From assembly GCF_003219815.1 (NCBI RefSeq), contig NZ_QJVD01000013.1, forward strand, positions 1 through 64,000: a DNA stretch of 64,000 bases, read 5' to 3'. A model generated the notes under the pieces. That model did not search any database, had not been told where the DNA came from, and saw only the letters and a program-made list of their open reading frames with translations. Position 1 is the first letter of the stretch; every line of letters begins with the position of its first letter. The position numbers and the translations under genes were made by a program. This document shows positions 7,307-16,055 of the stretch, in pieces. The stretch comes from Arthrobacter livingstonensis (lineage in GTDB: Bacteria; Actinomycetota; Actinomycetes; Actinomycetales; Micrococcaceae).

Positions 7307-8704
7307 ATGAAAACCCACAGCCAGGCAGGGGAATACCGCGCCGCCCTGGACAGTGCACATGGGCATGCAAGCGCCTGGCTCGAGTCCCTTCCGAGCCGTC
7401 CGGTCGGGCCCAAGGTGGACGCCGATGCGCTCCTGGCCAAGTTCTCGGCGCCCCTGCAGGAGCGGCCATTGGATGCCGCCTCAGTTGTCGACGAATTGGC
7501 GCGCCTGGCGGATCCCGGACTGATGGCGATGCCCTCGGGCCGATTCTTTGGCTGGGTCATTGGTGGCACGCTGCCTGCCGCGATGGCGGCGGACTGGCTC
7601 GTCAGCGCCTGGGACCAGAACGCTGCCATGCGCTACGCAACGCCGGCCACCGCGGCTGCGGAGGAGGCCGCCGGCAGCTGGCTTCTGGATCTGTTGGGAC
7701 TGCCGGCCGGGGCCGACGTCGGATTCACCACCGGAGCCACAGGGTCCAACTTCGTCGGACTTGCCGCGGCCAGGGCGCATGTACTCGACGTAGCAGGCTG
7801 GGATCTCGCCGCCGACGGCCTGACGGGCGCGCCCAAGGTGAGGGTCTTTGTTGGCGGGGAGCGCCATGCATCCGTGGACCTCGCGCTGAAGTACCTCGGG
7901 CTCGGCAGGCCAACCGAAGTGGCCGTCGACGAGCAGGGACGCTTGGTCCCTGGTGCGCTCGCCGAGGCGCTGGAGGCCGGCCGCGGCCCGGCGATCGTCT
8001 GCCTCCAGGCCGGCAACCTGCATTCCGGCGCGTCGGACCCCATGGCCGAATCGGCCGAAATTGCCCACCGGCACGGGGCCTGGGTTCATGTTGACGGCGC
8101 CTTTGGGCTGTGGGCCGCCGCGAGTCCGACGCACCGCCACCAGCTCTCCGGGCTCGAGGACTGTGACTCGTGGGCCACGGATGCACACAAGACGCTCAAT
8201 GTGCCCTACGACTGCGGCGTGGCCATTGTCTCGCGGCCCGAGGTGGTGCGCTCGGTTTTTGGCGTGCACACCAGCTACCTCGTGAACGACGACCGCGGCC
8301 CCGGCGACCCGTTCGAGAAAGTGCCGGAGTTTTCCCGCCGCGCCCGCGGCGTGCCGGTGTGGGCCGCACTGCGCTCGCTCGGCCGCTCCGGCGTCGCGGC
8401 CCTCGTCGACGGACTGGTTGCCCACGCGCAGGCCTTTGCGGAAGGATTGGCGCGCATGCCCGGCGTCGAAGTGCTCAACGACGTGGTCTTCACGCAGGTG
8501 TGCGTGAGCTTTGGCTCCGACGAGCGGACCCGGCGCATCACCGCACGGATCATCGCCGACGGCACGACCTGGATGTCTGGCTCGCGCTGGGCCGACAGGG
8601 ACGTCCTGCGGATCTCGGTAAGCAACTGGGCCACGGACGACGACGACGTGGCGGCGTCACTGGCCGCCGTCGCGCAGGCCATTTCCGCCGAAGACGCGGG
8701 CTGA
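7307..8704 (+). CDS. PLP-dependent group II decarboxylase family protein
   Basis: 465 aa. ATG 7307 is preferred over the longer frame from 7244 because TGGAGG lies 10 bases before it and the upstream residues do not look conserved. Fold-type I PLP enzyme of the aromatic-amino-acid/glutamate decarboxylase group. GFTTGATGSNFVGL is the phosphate-binding region, HVDGAFGLWA holds the Asp that contacts the pyridine nitrogen, and TDAHKTLNVPYDCG contains the Lys that forms the internal aldimine. Members decarboxylate aromatic or acidic amino acids, but several actinobacterial relatives act as aldolases or lyases, so the substrate is left open. No operon partner: 189 bp upstream and 255 bp downstream are free of genes. 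Confidence 0.85.
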   Translation: MKTHSQAGEYRAALDSAHGHASAWLESLPSRPVGPKVDADALLAKFSAPLQERPLDAASVVDELARLADPGLMAMPSGRFFGWVIGGTLPAAMAADWLVSAWDQNAAMRYATPATAAAEEAAGSWLLDLLGLPAGADVGFTTGATGSNFVGLAAARAHVLDVAGWDLAADGLTGAPKVRVFVGGERHASVDLALKYLGLGRPTEVAVDEQGRLVPGALAEALEAGRGPAIVCLQAGNLHSGASDPMAESAEIAHRHGAWVHVDGAFGLWAAASPTHRHQLSGLEDCDSWATDAHKTLNVPYDCGVAIVSRPEVVRSVFGVHTSYLVNDDRGPGDPFEKVPEFSRRARGVPVWAALRSLGRSGVAALVDGLVAHAQAFAEGLARMPGVEVLNDVVFTQVCVSFGSDERTRRITARIIADGTTWMSGSRWADRDVLRISVSNWATDDDDVAASLAAVAQAISAEDAG

Positions 8705-8885
8705 ACGGCGCCGCGGCGGCTCTCAAAACCACAGCGGCAGCGACTTGGCCGGCGATCGGCCGGCCCTGACACCGTTGCCGCGACGGTCCTGATCCCGGGC
8801 TGACCGCCCGGCCGTAGTGTGCCCGACGCCCGCCGCGGTGCGAACCGCCGCGGGCCAAGGGCCTGGCGAAAACGGAACGCCGAAG

Positions 8886-8903
8886 ATGGGGCAAGTGCCC
8901 CAT
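8886..8903. promoter_or_regulatory. Palindromic operator ahead of the redox cluster
   Basis: ATGGGGCAAGTGCCCCAT is a perfect inverted repeat of 8-bp arms around AG. It lies 56 bp before the start codon at 8960. If the TAGGAT at 8926-8931 is the -10 box, the centre is near position -43, the usual site of LuxR-type activators that touch RNA polymerase. Two LuxR-HTH regulators are encoded nearby (10748 and 13001). Confidence 0.55.
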
Positions 8904-8959
8904 GTGCCGCACACCCTTGCGGCCATAGGATCTCCCTAACAGCGGAGAAGGAGATCGAA

Positions 8960-9718
8960 ATGGTTACGCGGACACCCCAGGAATATGTCGAGGCGGCAGT
9001 CTCCGGCGCGGTCTTGACCGCCGGCATGGCAGAACGTTTCGCGGGCTACGCCCTCATGGGCATGCCGTTCAGCTCCGGACACTACCTTGCATTCCGGCAT
9101 TTTCCCGCCAGCTCAATCGGCCCGGGGTACCGGTCCGTCTGGCTGCGCAGGCCGGACGGCCAATGGACGATCTACGCCGACGCACCGCCGGAGCTGAGCT
9201 GCGCACGTTACTTCGGCTCCGCCCTCATCGCCGCACGGGTCGCCGGCGTCACCGAGTCTTGGAAAGGCCCGTATACCGCCGCCGTCACTGTGCCAGGGGT
9301 TCTGGAATGGCGGTTTGAGCTGGCGCAGTCATCGGCCACCAGGGCCGTCGGGGCAATGGTCGCGCGGATGCCCGAACGGCTCTGGGGCAGCGGTCCCGTG
9401 CTTCGCGGAATGGGAATGATGGCCGGCCCGGTACTCGACGCCGGGAAGCTGAGATTCTCCGGCACGGTCCCCAACGGCCAAACGTTCCGGGCGCAGCCAC
9501 GGCGAGTGTGGATTGTCCGGTCTGCTTCGGCCACCATTGACGGCGCCGTTGCCGGCCGTCCCGGCCGCCTTCCACAACAGGAACACCTGCGCGATTTCTG
9601 GCTTCCGCAACGGGGCCTCTTCGTCGCCGACCTTGGTGTGGCATTCCCCTCCACCGCGGCGGCAGGCAACGGTGCAGCCCAGCCGGCGGAAAGCAATTCG
9701 GAAACGAGGACATCATGA
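8960..9718 (+). CDS. Conserved hypothetical protein, first gene of redox cluster
   Basis: 252 aa. The frame is open from 8819, but ATG 8960 has AAGGAG six bases upstream and the preceding residues are low-complexity Arg-rich, so 8960 is the start. I do not recognise the family. The protein has a hydrophobic patch near GVTESWKGPYTAAV and no signal peptide. Its last codons overlap the next gene through ATGA (9715-9718), so the two are coupled. It is the first gene behind the palindrome at 8886-8903. Its neighbours suggest a role in redox or thiol stress; that is context only. Confidence 0.72.
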   Translation: MVTRTPQEYVEAAVSGAVLTAGMAERFAGYALMGMPFSSGHYLAFRHFPASSIGPGYRSVWLRRPDGQWTIYADAPPELSCARYFGSALIAARVAGVTESWKGPYTAAVTVPGVLEWRFELAQSSATRAVGAMVARMPERLWGSGPVLRGMGMMAGPVLDAGKLRFSGTVPNGQTFRAQPRRVWIVRSASATIDGAVAGRPGRLPQQEHLRDFWLPQRGLFVADLGVAFPSTAAAGNGAAQPAESNSETRTS

Positions 9719-10089
9719 ACAAGCAACTGAACAAGGCAGTGATCAGCCTGACAACCGGGCTGGAAGATCCTGAGCGTGTCACCGTCGCGTTTCTGGTGGC
9801 CGTGGGGGCCGCGGAAAAGGGCAGGGAAACCAGGATGTTCCTGACTAAGGAGGCGGTTCGGCTGGTGCTTGAGGGGTTCGCGCACGTTGTGGCCTGCGAT
9901 GGGTGCCCGCCACTGCCCGCACTTCTGGAACGGTATGAAAAAGCCGGCGGCCGATACCTGGTCTGTCCCATTTGCCTGGAGGCACGCAAGATCGATCGCT
10001 CCGGCTTCATGGCCAATGCCGAAGCGGGCGGCACCGTCCAACTGTGGGAGTGGATCGGCGAGGACCCGGCCGTGACCTTCAGCTACTAG
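9715..10089 (+). CDS. DsrE/DsrF-like family protein
   Basis: 124 aa, coupled to the previous gene by ATGA. The pattern ITTGLEDPERVTVAFLVAVGAA, then LTKEAVRLVLEGF, matches the Rossmann-like DsrE/F fold, which carries out sulfur relay or thiol transfer or serves as a small peroxiredoxin-like protein. Four cysteines in two pairs are visible, CDGC (about residue 62) and CPIC (about 83), enough for a metal site or a dithiol. It sits directly upstream of an AhpD-like gene and near OsmC, so a thiol-redox role is likely but not shown. Confidence 0.68.
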   Translation: MNKQLNKAVISLTTGLEDPERVTVAFLVAVGAAEKGRETRMFLTKEAVRLVLEGFAHVVACDGCPPLPALLERYEKAGGRYLVCPICLEARKIDRSGFMANAEAGGTVQLWEWIGEDPAVTFSY

Positions 10090-10145
10090 CCCGCACGAGC
10101 TTTCATCCCACCTACAAGGTTTCCATTGAGAAGGGGAAGACCATC

Positions 10146-10739
10146 ATGGGCATCGTCGAAACCATTCCCGAGACCCAGGCCACCGGAAAGACTGCCGAGA
10201 TCTACGCGCAGGACCGGGACGCACTGGGCTACGTACCAAGCCACACCAAGGTCCTGAGCTTGAATCCCGAAGCATTTGCCGCGTGGCGGGCCTTGCAGGG
10301 AGCCATCGCCGGATCGATGGACATGCGCCGCTTCGAACTCGTGACCCTCGCCGCGGCCCTTGGCATCGGATCCAGGCATTGCCGACTGGCACACGGGAGC
10401 AAGGCAAAGAGATTCTTTGACGAAGGGGAACTGGTCCGGATCGCAAGGGACTACCACGATGCCGGGCTTTCCGAAGCTGAAGTCGCCATGATGGACTTCG
10501 CCCAAAAGCTCAGTTCAGATTCCGCTGCCATGACCGACGCCGACACCCTGCTCCTGCGCGGGGCCGGCTTCAGCGACAGGGAGATTGTCGACATCGCGCT
10601 CGCAGCCGCGGCCCGCAACTACCTCAGCCGGGCGTTGCAGGCGCTCGTTGTCGACGTGGACGTCCCGCCCGGCCTTAGCGAGACCCTGCGTCAGGCCTTG
10701 CTTGATCCACTGAACACCCGCGAGTCCGTAGCCGGCTGA
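10146..10739 (+). CDS. AhpD-like/carboxymuconolactone decarboxylase family protein
   Basis: 197 aa. ATG 10146 is chosen because AAGGGG lies 10 bases before it and the family's N-terminus begins here. All-helical AhpD-like peroxidase-related protein: FELVTLAAALGIGSRHCRLAHG is the active-site helix. In AhpD this segment is CxxCxxxH; here it reads SRHCRLAH, so the first Cys is Ser and only one redox Cys plus the His remains. The protein therefore may not work through a simple disulfide. It follows the DsrE-like gene by 56 bp and precedes the HD/LuxR gene by 8 bp, so it is very likely in the same operon. Confidence 0.8.
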   Translation: MGIVETIPETQATGKTAEIYAQDRDALGYVPSHTKVLSLNPEAFAAWRALQGAIAGSMDMRRFELVTLAAALGIGSRHCRLAHGSKAKRFFDEGELVRIARDYHDAGLSEAEVAMMDFAQKLSSDSAAMTDADTLLLRGAGFSDREIVDIALAAAARNYLSRALQALVVDVDVPPGLSETLRQALLDPLNTRESVAG

Positions 10740-10747
10740 TCCGCGCC

Positions 10748-12439
10748 ATGCCAGCCAAGCAGCCGCGGCCCGCCGCCTACCGGCGACTGTCCCGCCGTAT
10801 ACTGGAAGCTGTGACGGAAGCTACGTCGGGTTCAGCGAGTGCGGGCCGGCCTCCCGACGCGCTTGGCGCCGCAGGACCGGTCCCGGTGGGTCATGCGGGC
10901 GCCCCGCACCGGACCGAAATTCTGGCGGCACTGTCCCTGGCCATCGACCTGGGACTCGGACAGCCCATGGAGCACATGTTGCGGGCCACGTTGTTGGGGC
11001 TGCGCATCGCGGACCGGGCCGGCGTCGACCCGGCGGCCAGGGGGAGAATCTACTACGCAAACCTGCTGGCCTGGATTGGCTGCCACGCGGACTCTTTCGA
11101 ACTGGCTGCGCTCTTCGGCGATGACATTGGTTTCCGGGCCGACTACTACATGGTCGATGCCCGCGGACTGCCGATGCTTTCGCTCATGCTGCGCCATGCG
11201 GGCTCAGGCCTGCCGCCCCTGAAGCGCACCGCCCGTCGGTCGCTGTTTGCGGCCACGGCGGCCACTGCGGTCCGGGCCTTGATCCGGTCCCATTGCACCT
11301 CGGCCGGCCACCTGGCATACAGGGTCGGCCTGGATGCGGGCATGCCCGCAATCCTGAGCCACACCTTCGAACGCTGGGACGGCAAGGGGCTCCCGGAAGG
11401 CAGGTCCGGCGTCGAAATCCCCCTGGAGATGCGCATTGCGCAACTGGCAGACGTGGCCGAGGTCTTCCTGCGGACCCGCGGACTCGACGCGGCCGTGGCT
11501 ACCGTCAGGAATCGCCGGGGCACGCAATTTGATCCGGAACTCGCCGACCTCTTCTGCAAGTACGCCGGTGAACTGACGGAATCGCTGCTGGACATCGATC
11601 CGTGGCCCGCAGCGCTGGCGCAGGCCCCGGACAACCGCGCGTTGGCGGGGGAGGAACTGGATACTGTGCTCGCGGCCGTCGGCGATTTTGCCGATCTGAA
11701 GTCCCCTTACACAGCGGGGCATTCCAGGGCCGTGGCCACGCTCGCGGCTGAAACGGCGGCTGAGTACGGGTTGAAGGCCGCGGAGATAGAGGTGCTCCGG
11801 CGCGCCGGCTGGGTCCACGACCTTGGCCGGATGGGCGTCTCCAACGGTGTGTGGGACAAGAAATCCCCACTGTCGTCCATGGACTTGGAACGGATCCAGA
11901 TGTACCCGTTTTTCGGGGAAAGGATTCTGGGCCGTGTGCCCGGCATGGGGCGTGTGGCCGAGGTTGCCGGGGCACATCACGAGCGCCTGGACGGATCCGG
12001 CTACCCGCGCGGGCGAGGGGGTGCGGACCTGGACCCCAGCCAGCGGATCCTGGCGGCCGCGGATGCCTACCAAACGTCCCTGGAACCGCGCCCGCACCGT
12101 CCGGAAATGTCGCCGCAGGCTGCCGGACAACGGCTTCGTGCGGAGGTCGGGGCCGGCCGGCTGGAGGAACGGGCAGTCGATGCCGTCCTGGTGGCCGCGG
12201 GCCAAAAGGAGCGACGGCGGCGGGTCTGGCCGAAGGGGTTGACCGAACGGGAGGCGGAGGTGCTCGGGCTCCTGTGCCACGGGATGAACAATCGTGAAAT
12301 AGCCTCAGCCCTGGTCATTTCCCCGAAAACCGCACGCAATCATGTGGAGCACATTTATCTGAAGATCGGTGCGGGTAACCGGGTTTCCGCCACCCTTTTT
12401 GCATTGGACCAGGGGCTGTGGGACCGGGCGGCCGGGTAG
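10748..12439 (+). CDS. HD-GYP-like phosphohydrolase with C-terminal LuxR HTH
   Basis: 563 aa from ATG 10748 (GTG 10811 is an alternative). Residues about 35-260 are a degenerate HD-like region. Residues about 310-455 form a well-conserved HD-GYP-like domain with YTAGHSRAVA, WVHDLGRMGV and HHERLDGSGYPRG. The C-terminal 65 residues are a LuxR helix-turn-helix (LTEREAEVLGLLCHGMNN, ISPKTARNHVEHIYLKI). HD-GYP domains hydrolyse cyclic di-nucleotides, and fusion to a DNA-binding domain suggests a transcription factor tuned by nucleotide turnover. It is the last gene of the run starting at 8960 and could bind the palindrome at 8886. Which ligand it senses is unknown. Confidence 0.82.
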   Translation: MPAKQPRPAAYRRLSRRILEAVTEATSGSASAGRPPDALGAAGPVPVGHAGAPHRTEILAALSLAIDLGLGQPMEHMLRATLLGLRIADRAGVDPAARGRIYYANLLAWIGCHADSFELAALFGDDIGFRADYYMVDARGLPMLSLMLRHAGSGLPPLKRTARRSLFAATAATAVRALIRSHCTSAGHLAYRVGLDAGMPAILSHTFERWDGKGLPEGRSGVEIPLEMRIAQLADVAEVFLRTRGLDAAVATVRNRRGTQFDPELADLFCKYAGELTESLLDIDPWPAALAQAPDNRALAGEELDTVLAAVGDFADLKSPYTAGHSRAVATLAAETAAEYGLKAAEIEVLRRAGWVHDLGRMGVSNGVWDKKSPLSSMDLERIQMYPFFGERILGRVPGMGRVAEVAGAHHERLDGSGYPRGRGGADLDPSQRILAAADAYQTSLEPRPHRPEMSPQAAGQRLRAEVGAGRLEERAVDAVLVAAGQKERRRRVWPKGLTEREAEVLGLLCHGMNNREIASALVISPKTARNHVEHIYLKIGAGNRVSATLFALDQGLWDRAAG

Positions 12440-12499
12440 CCCTGGACCTTTTCATTGTTGCACCGCGGCAGGTCAAGCGAACGAGGAGAAATTGAGGCG

Positions 12500-13006
12500 A
12501 TGGCCATGAACGATTTGCGGACACTCCAGGAACCGCTGAAGCAGCGCTACATGGCCGATCCAGCCGCCGCGCTGGTGACCCTGCGGGCGGACGGTGACCT
12601 CGGCACCGGTGTGTCCTGTTCGGTGCAGACGGGGCATGCGATGGTGGAAGCAGGCCTGCACCCGGGAACCGGTGGCGACGGCCTGTCGATATGTTCCGGG
12701 GACATGCTGTTGCAGGCTCTCGTTGCTTGCGCAGGGGTGACGCTGGGCGCGGTTGCGTCATCGCTGGGCATCGATGTCTCGGGCACGGTGCATGCTGAAG
12801 GCGACCTGGATTTCCGAGGCACGCTCGCGGTCGAGAAATCGGTTCCGGTCGGCTTCCGTGAGATCAGGCTGCGCTTTGATCTGGTCTCCGACGCCGACGG
12901 GGAAAAGATGGCTGCATTGATTCGTCTGACCGAGCGGTACTGCGTGGTCTTTCAGACACTTGCGGCACCGCCGGCCCTGTCGGTCTCCCTGACACGGCGG
13001 CTATGA
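12500..13006 (+). CDS. OsmC family protein
   Basis: 168 aa from ATG 12500; ATG 12506 is equally possible (GAGGAG and TGAGG precede). OsmC/Ohr-type fold with two cysteines at the expected places: LVACAGVTLGA on the central helix and ERYCVVFQTL on the second helix. In this family the pair reduces organic hydroperoxides. The GDMLLQALVACAG stretch is the usual core helix. It lies 60 bp after the HD/LuxR gene and its last six bases overlap, tail to tail, the end of the LAL regulator on the other strand. It probably belongs to the redox cluster upstream. Confidence 0.82.
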   Translation: MAMNDLRTLQEPLKQRYMADPAAALVTLRADGDLGTGVSCSVQTGHAMVEAGLHPGTGGDGLSICSGDMLLQALVACAGVTLGAVASSLGIDVSGTVHAEGDLDFRGTLAVEKSVPVGFREIRLRFDLVSDADGEKMAALIRLTERYCVVFQTLAAPPALSVSLTRRL

Positions 13007-15910
13007 GGCGGCCGGCCGGGTAGCGAGCCGTGAAAGGTCAAGGCGGTTCGAGGTGCCTGTCTTCCGCAGAAGGTTGGAGATATGCGAGCTCACGGTCTTC
13101 TCGCTGATCACCAGGGATGCGGCAATCTCCGCGTAGGTGCGTCCGGCGATGACATATTCGAGGATCTCACGCTCCCGCGGGGTGAGCCCGGGCAGTGCGG
13201 CATGTGGCGCCGCCGGTTCGCCGGCGACTGGAAGGACAACCGTGATCCGGGCGCGCGCAGCAAGTTCGCGCAAGTGATCCCGGATCGGCCCGGCCTGGAG
13301 TTCTTCGGCAAGGGCGAGCCCGCGGCGCAGAAAGGAGACAGCCAGTCCGCGCTGCGTATGGCCATGCAACAGCAGTGACTCCGCGGCCCGCCAACAGCAG
13401 TAGGCCTCCTCCCAGCGTAGGGTTGCCTCATGGCAGGCATCTGCGGCCCGGATCCAGTCCTGCGCGTTGCCTGCACGGTCGCGGGCCCGGCCCACCTCGG
13501 CGGCATACATCAGGTCGAGCGCCGCCAGCTGCAAGGTGTACAGCTCGGTCGCTTCGCCCATGTCCCGCAGCGTGGCCGGGAACCGTTGCACCAGCTCGTC
13601 GGTGAGGGTTGTCAGCTCGACGGTGGGGCGCCCAGCGTCCTTGGCCAGCTGAATCAGGTCCGCGAGGGAACGGGCGGCAACAGGAACGAGCCATTCGCAC
13701 ATCGTGGGGGAGAGGCCCTCCCCGGTCGCCCCGGACATGGCCGCGGTGTAGGCCGCCTCGGGCCGTCCGACTGCCAGACAAACCTCGGAGCGGATGGCAT
13801 CGAAGTCAAGGTTGAGGAACGCGGAATTCTGTGCGTACAATTCCTCGGCGCGCGCAAGGTGCGCCTCGGCCTCCCCCAGCCGGCCCTGCCAGGCTGCAAG
13901 CCGGGCAGCCGTCAGGCGGGCGGCGACGTCGCCCATCGTGCCGGGGTCCGAACCGAGCGCCACGCGCAGTGCCTGCCTGCATTCCCGCCAGAGGCCGACG
14001 GCGAGGTAGCTCTCAGCCTCCGAGGCGGCCATTTTGGCGATGTACACGTGCGGTGCACCAAGCCGCCCCAATTGCTGCCTCCCTGCGCGCATGAGATCGG
14101 CAAAAGCCTGGCTGGCCCACGTCTCGGTGGAGTTGCCAAGCCACATCGTGGCATGGACAAGTGCCCAGAATTCACGGGCCTGCGCCGCGGCAGAAATGGC
14201 CTCGGCGGCAAAGGCCCGGCCCTCCCGTCCCGACCCCCTGACCAAGGCGGACATCGCGCTCGCCGTCAGTGCATAGGACAGTGCGCGGGGATGGCCCGCC
14301 GTGCGGGCAACGTTCAGCGCCTGCGCGGCGTGGCTTTCCGCCCCGGCTTCGTCGTTCCACAGCTCGACATGCGCGAGTTCGGCCAACGCAAGTGCGTACT
14401 GCCAGCTTTGCGGCTCGACGTCGGCGAGCCGGACTGCATCGCGCATCTCGCCAATGTCCAGGAAGGAACGCCCCGTGGAAAAGCGCAGGTGCGCCCGCCG
14501 CACCAGCAGTTCGGCTGCGTCCAGTGGCCTGGCGCTGACGTCGGTCCCCGCCAACAGCGCCTCCACCGCCTCCAGTTCTTCTTCCATGGAGCCTGTCTCC
14601 TCTGCTGCGGCCCGCAGCCTGGACCACAACTCCTGCTCGCTCTCCGCCGCGTCCGGAAGGCTGCGGCGCAGGGCCACTGCACGTTGAAGCAGGCGCAGCA
14701 TCTCGGCTGCCCCGCCTGCGTGCCCCGCGGCGGCGGAGGCACGCAGGGCCCAGCGGTAGGCGTCGGCAGTGTGGCCCGATGTGAAATGGTGGTCTGCCAG
14801 TGCCGCCAGCGACTCAAAGTCCGGGGCTTCCTGGTCGTCCAGCCGGTTCTCCCCGTGGGCGGCAAATGCGCCATGCCACCGCATCCGCACTTCAGCGTCC
14901 AACCGCTGCTCGAGGACCTCGGCGATCAGCGGATGGTGAAACCACCAGTGTGATCCTTCCTGGCTGCACTCCACGATACCCGCGTCGGCCGCCTCGTGCA
15001 GGAGTGCCAGGATGTCCTCTGGCCTGCCGTCCGGCCGTGCGACGGCGCCGAGGTCCTCCGGCCGCAGAGGGCGGCCACCCACTGCCATGAGCTGTGTGAG
15101 CCGCTGCGATGCGGCGGACAGGCTGCGCCAGGAGCGCAGGACCGCACCCTTCAGGTCGGCGGGCAGTTCGACCGGCAAATGGCGTGCCGCGGGTTCCAGG
15201 CCTGCCACTACCAGTTGGTTGAGGTACGCGTTTCCGGCAGTGTGGGCGAAGATTTCCTGCAGCAGCGACTGGTGCGGGGGAGCGCCCAGGAGGTGGGTCA
15301 CCTGGGCCTCGGTGTCCAGGCGGTCCAAGGGTTCCAATCCCAGCCAGTCGATGCGGGGCAGGCGCCTGATGTCGGCCAACCAGCGCTGCAGCGGGTGGTC
15401 TTCGGCAACCTCGCCGGTGCGCAGGGTGGCGATGATGGCCAGACGCCGTTTGGGCGGGCCGGCGATGAGATACATCAGCACATCCAAGGTGCTTTGGTCA
15501 GCCCACTGCAGGTCGTCAATGACCATCACCACCGGCCGGCGCTGGCAGAGTTCTTCAAGCCAGATGTCAATCGCGACGGGCACATCGTTTGGCGGTTCGC
15601 CGGCTTTGGGTAGCATCGGGCGGGCATCGCCCTCGAAGCGGGGAGCGGCGCGGAAGGCCGATCGCAGTGCAAGGAACGGGACCGTCATCGACGCCAGCGG
15701 CAGGCAGGCGCCGGCGAAGATCCAGGCCGCGGGGCCGGGGGCATTGCAGGCGTGCTGCACCAAGGCGGTTTTCCCGACACCGGCATCCCCGGAAACCACG
15801 AGGGTGCCGGCCGTGCCTGCAGCCGCGCTGGCCAGAAATTGACCAAGGGTGCCCAATTCCGTTGCCCGCCCCACAATGTCCGCGCCGTCAGCGCCCGCGT
15901 GTTCACCCAC
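13001..15910 (-). CDS. LAL-type LuxR family transcriptional regulator
   Basis: 969 aa, the size usual for LAL (large ATP-binding LuxR) regulators. An AAA/NACHT-like ATPase domain starts at the N-terminus: Walker A GDAGVGKT (about residue 43) and Walker B VVMVIDDLQWAD (about 129). The long middle part is Ala/Glu/Arg-rich helical repeats of TPR type. The C-terminus is a LuxR helix-turn-helix, LTPREREILEYVIAGRTYAEIAASL. Such proteins are ATP-driven activators of catabolic, antibiotic or stress genes. It converges on OsmC with a 6-base overlap, so it is not in that operon, but it could be the activator acting at 8886-8903. The start could be slightly downstream. Confidence 0.9.
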   Translation of the reverse strand: MGEHAGADGADIVGRATELGTLGQFLASAAAGTAGTLVVSGDAGVGKTALVQHACNAPGPAAWIFAGACLPLASMTVPFLALRSAFRAAPRFEGDARPMLPKAGEPPNDVPVAIDIWLEELCQRRPVVMVIDDLQWADQSTLDVLMYLIAGPPKRRLAIIATLRTGEVAEDHPLQRWLADIRRLPRIDWLGLEPLDRLDTEAQVTHLLGAPPHQSLLQEIFAHTAGNAYLNQLVVAGLEPAARHLPVELPADLKGAVLRSWRSLSAASQRLTQLMAVGGRPLRPEDLGAVARPDGRPEDILALLHEAADAGIVECSQEGSHWWFHHPLIAEVLEQRLDAEVRMRWHGAFAAHGENRLDDQEAPDFESLAALADHHFTSGHTADAYRWALRASAAAGHAGGAAEMLRLLQRAVALRRSLPDAAESEQELWSRLRAAAEETGSMEEELEAVEALLAGTDVSARPLDAAELLVRRAHLRFSTGRSFLDIGEMRDAVRLADVEPQSWQYALALAELAHVELWNDEAGAESHAAQALNVARTAGHPRALSYALTASAMSALVRGSGREGRAFAAEAISAAAQAREFWALVHATMWLGNSTETWASQAFADLMRAGRQQLGRLGAPHVYIAKMAASEAESYLAVGLWRECRQALRVALGSDPGTMGDVAARLTAARLAAWQGRLGEAEAHLARAEELYAQNSAFLNLDFDAIRSEVCLAVGRPEAAYTAAMSGATGEGLSPTMCEWLVPVAARSLADLIQLAKDAGRPTVELTTLTDELVQRFPATLRDMGEATELYTLQLAALDLMYAAEVGRARDRAGNAQDWIRAADACHEATLRWEEAYCCWRAAESLLLHGHTQRGLAVSFLRRGLALAEELQAGPIRDHLRELAARARITVVLPVAGEPAAPHAALPGLTPREREILEYVIAGRTYAEIAASLVISEKTVSSHISNLLRKTGTSNRLDLSRLATRPAAS

Positions 15911-16010
15911 CCTATAAGTTTCGCACCGCCACAGCCGGCGGGCGCGGAATCTCAGGGTTTTCCTTGAATCTCTGAGGGGCGGTTCCGGATGCTGTGCTGC
16001 GGGTTCGGGA

Positions 16011-16039
16011 GGAGTGTGGAGACATCATATCCACACTCC
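16011..16039. promoter_or_regulatory. 9-bp inverted repeat upstream of small secreted protein
   Basis: GGAGTGTGG (16011-16019) and CCACACTCC (16031-16039) are perfect inverted arms with an 11-base spacer, ending 16 bases before ATG 16056. It could be a repressor site or a 5'-UTR hairpin. Confidence 0.45.
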
Positions 16040-16055
16040 AATGAAAGGCAAGAGC

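Noticed and set aside
5774-7366. 530-aa minus-strand open frame
   Set aside because: Covers two well-supported plus-strand hydrolases; Arg/His/Pro-rich shadow.
8746-8765. GGCCGGC/GCCGGCC terminator after the decarboxylase
   Set aside because: Stem is self-overlapping with GGCC repeats and has no T run; too weak to call.
13430-14953. 507-aa plus-strand open frame inside the LAL regulator
   Set aside because: Shadow of the minus-strand LuxR gene with clear Walker and HTH motifs.
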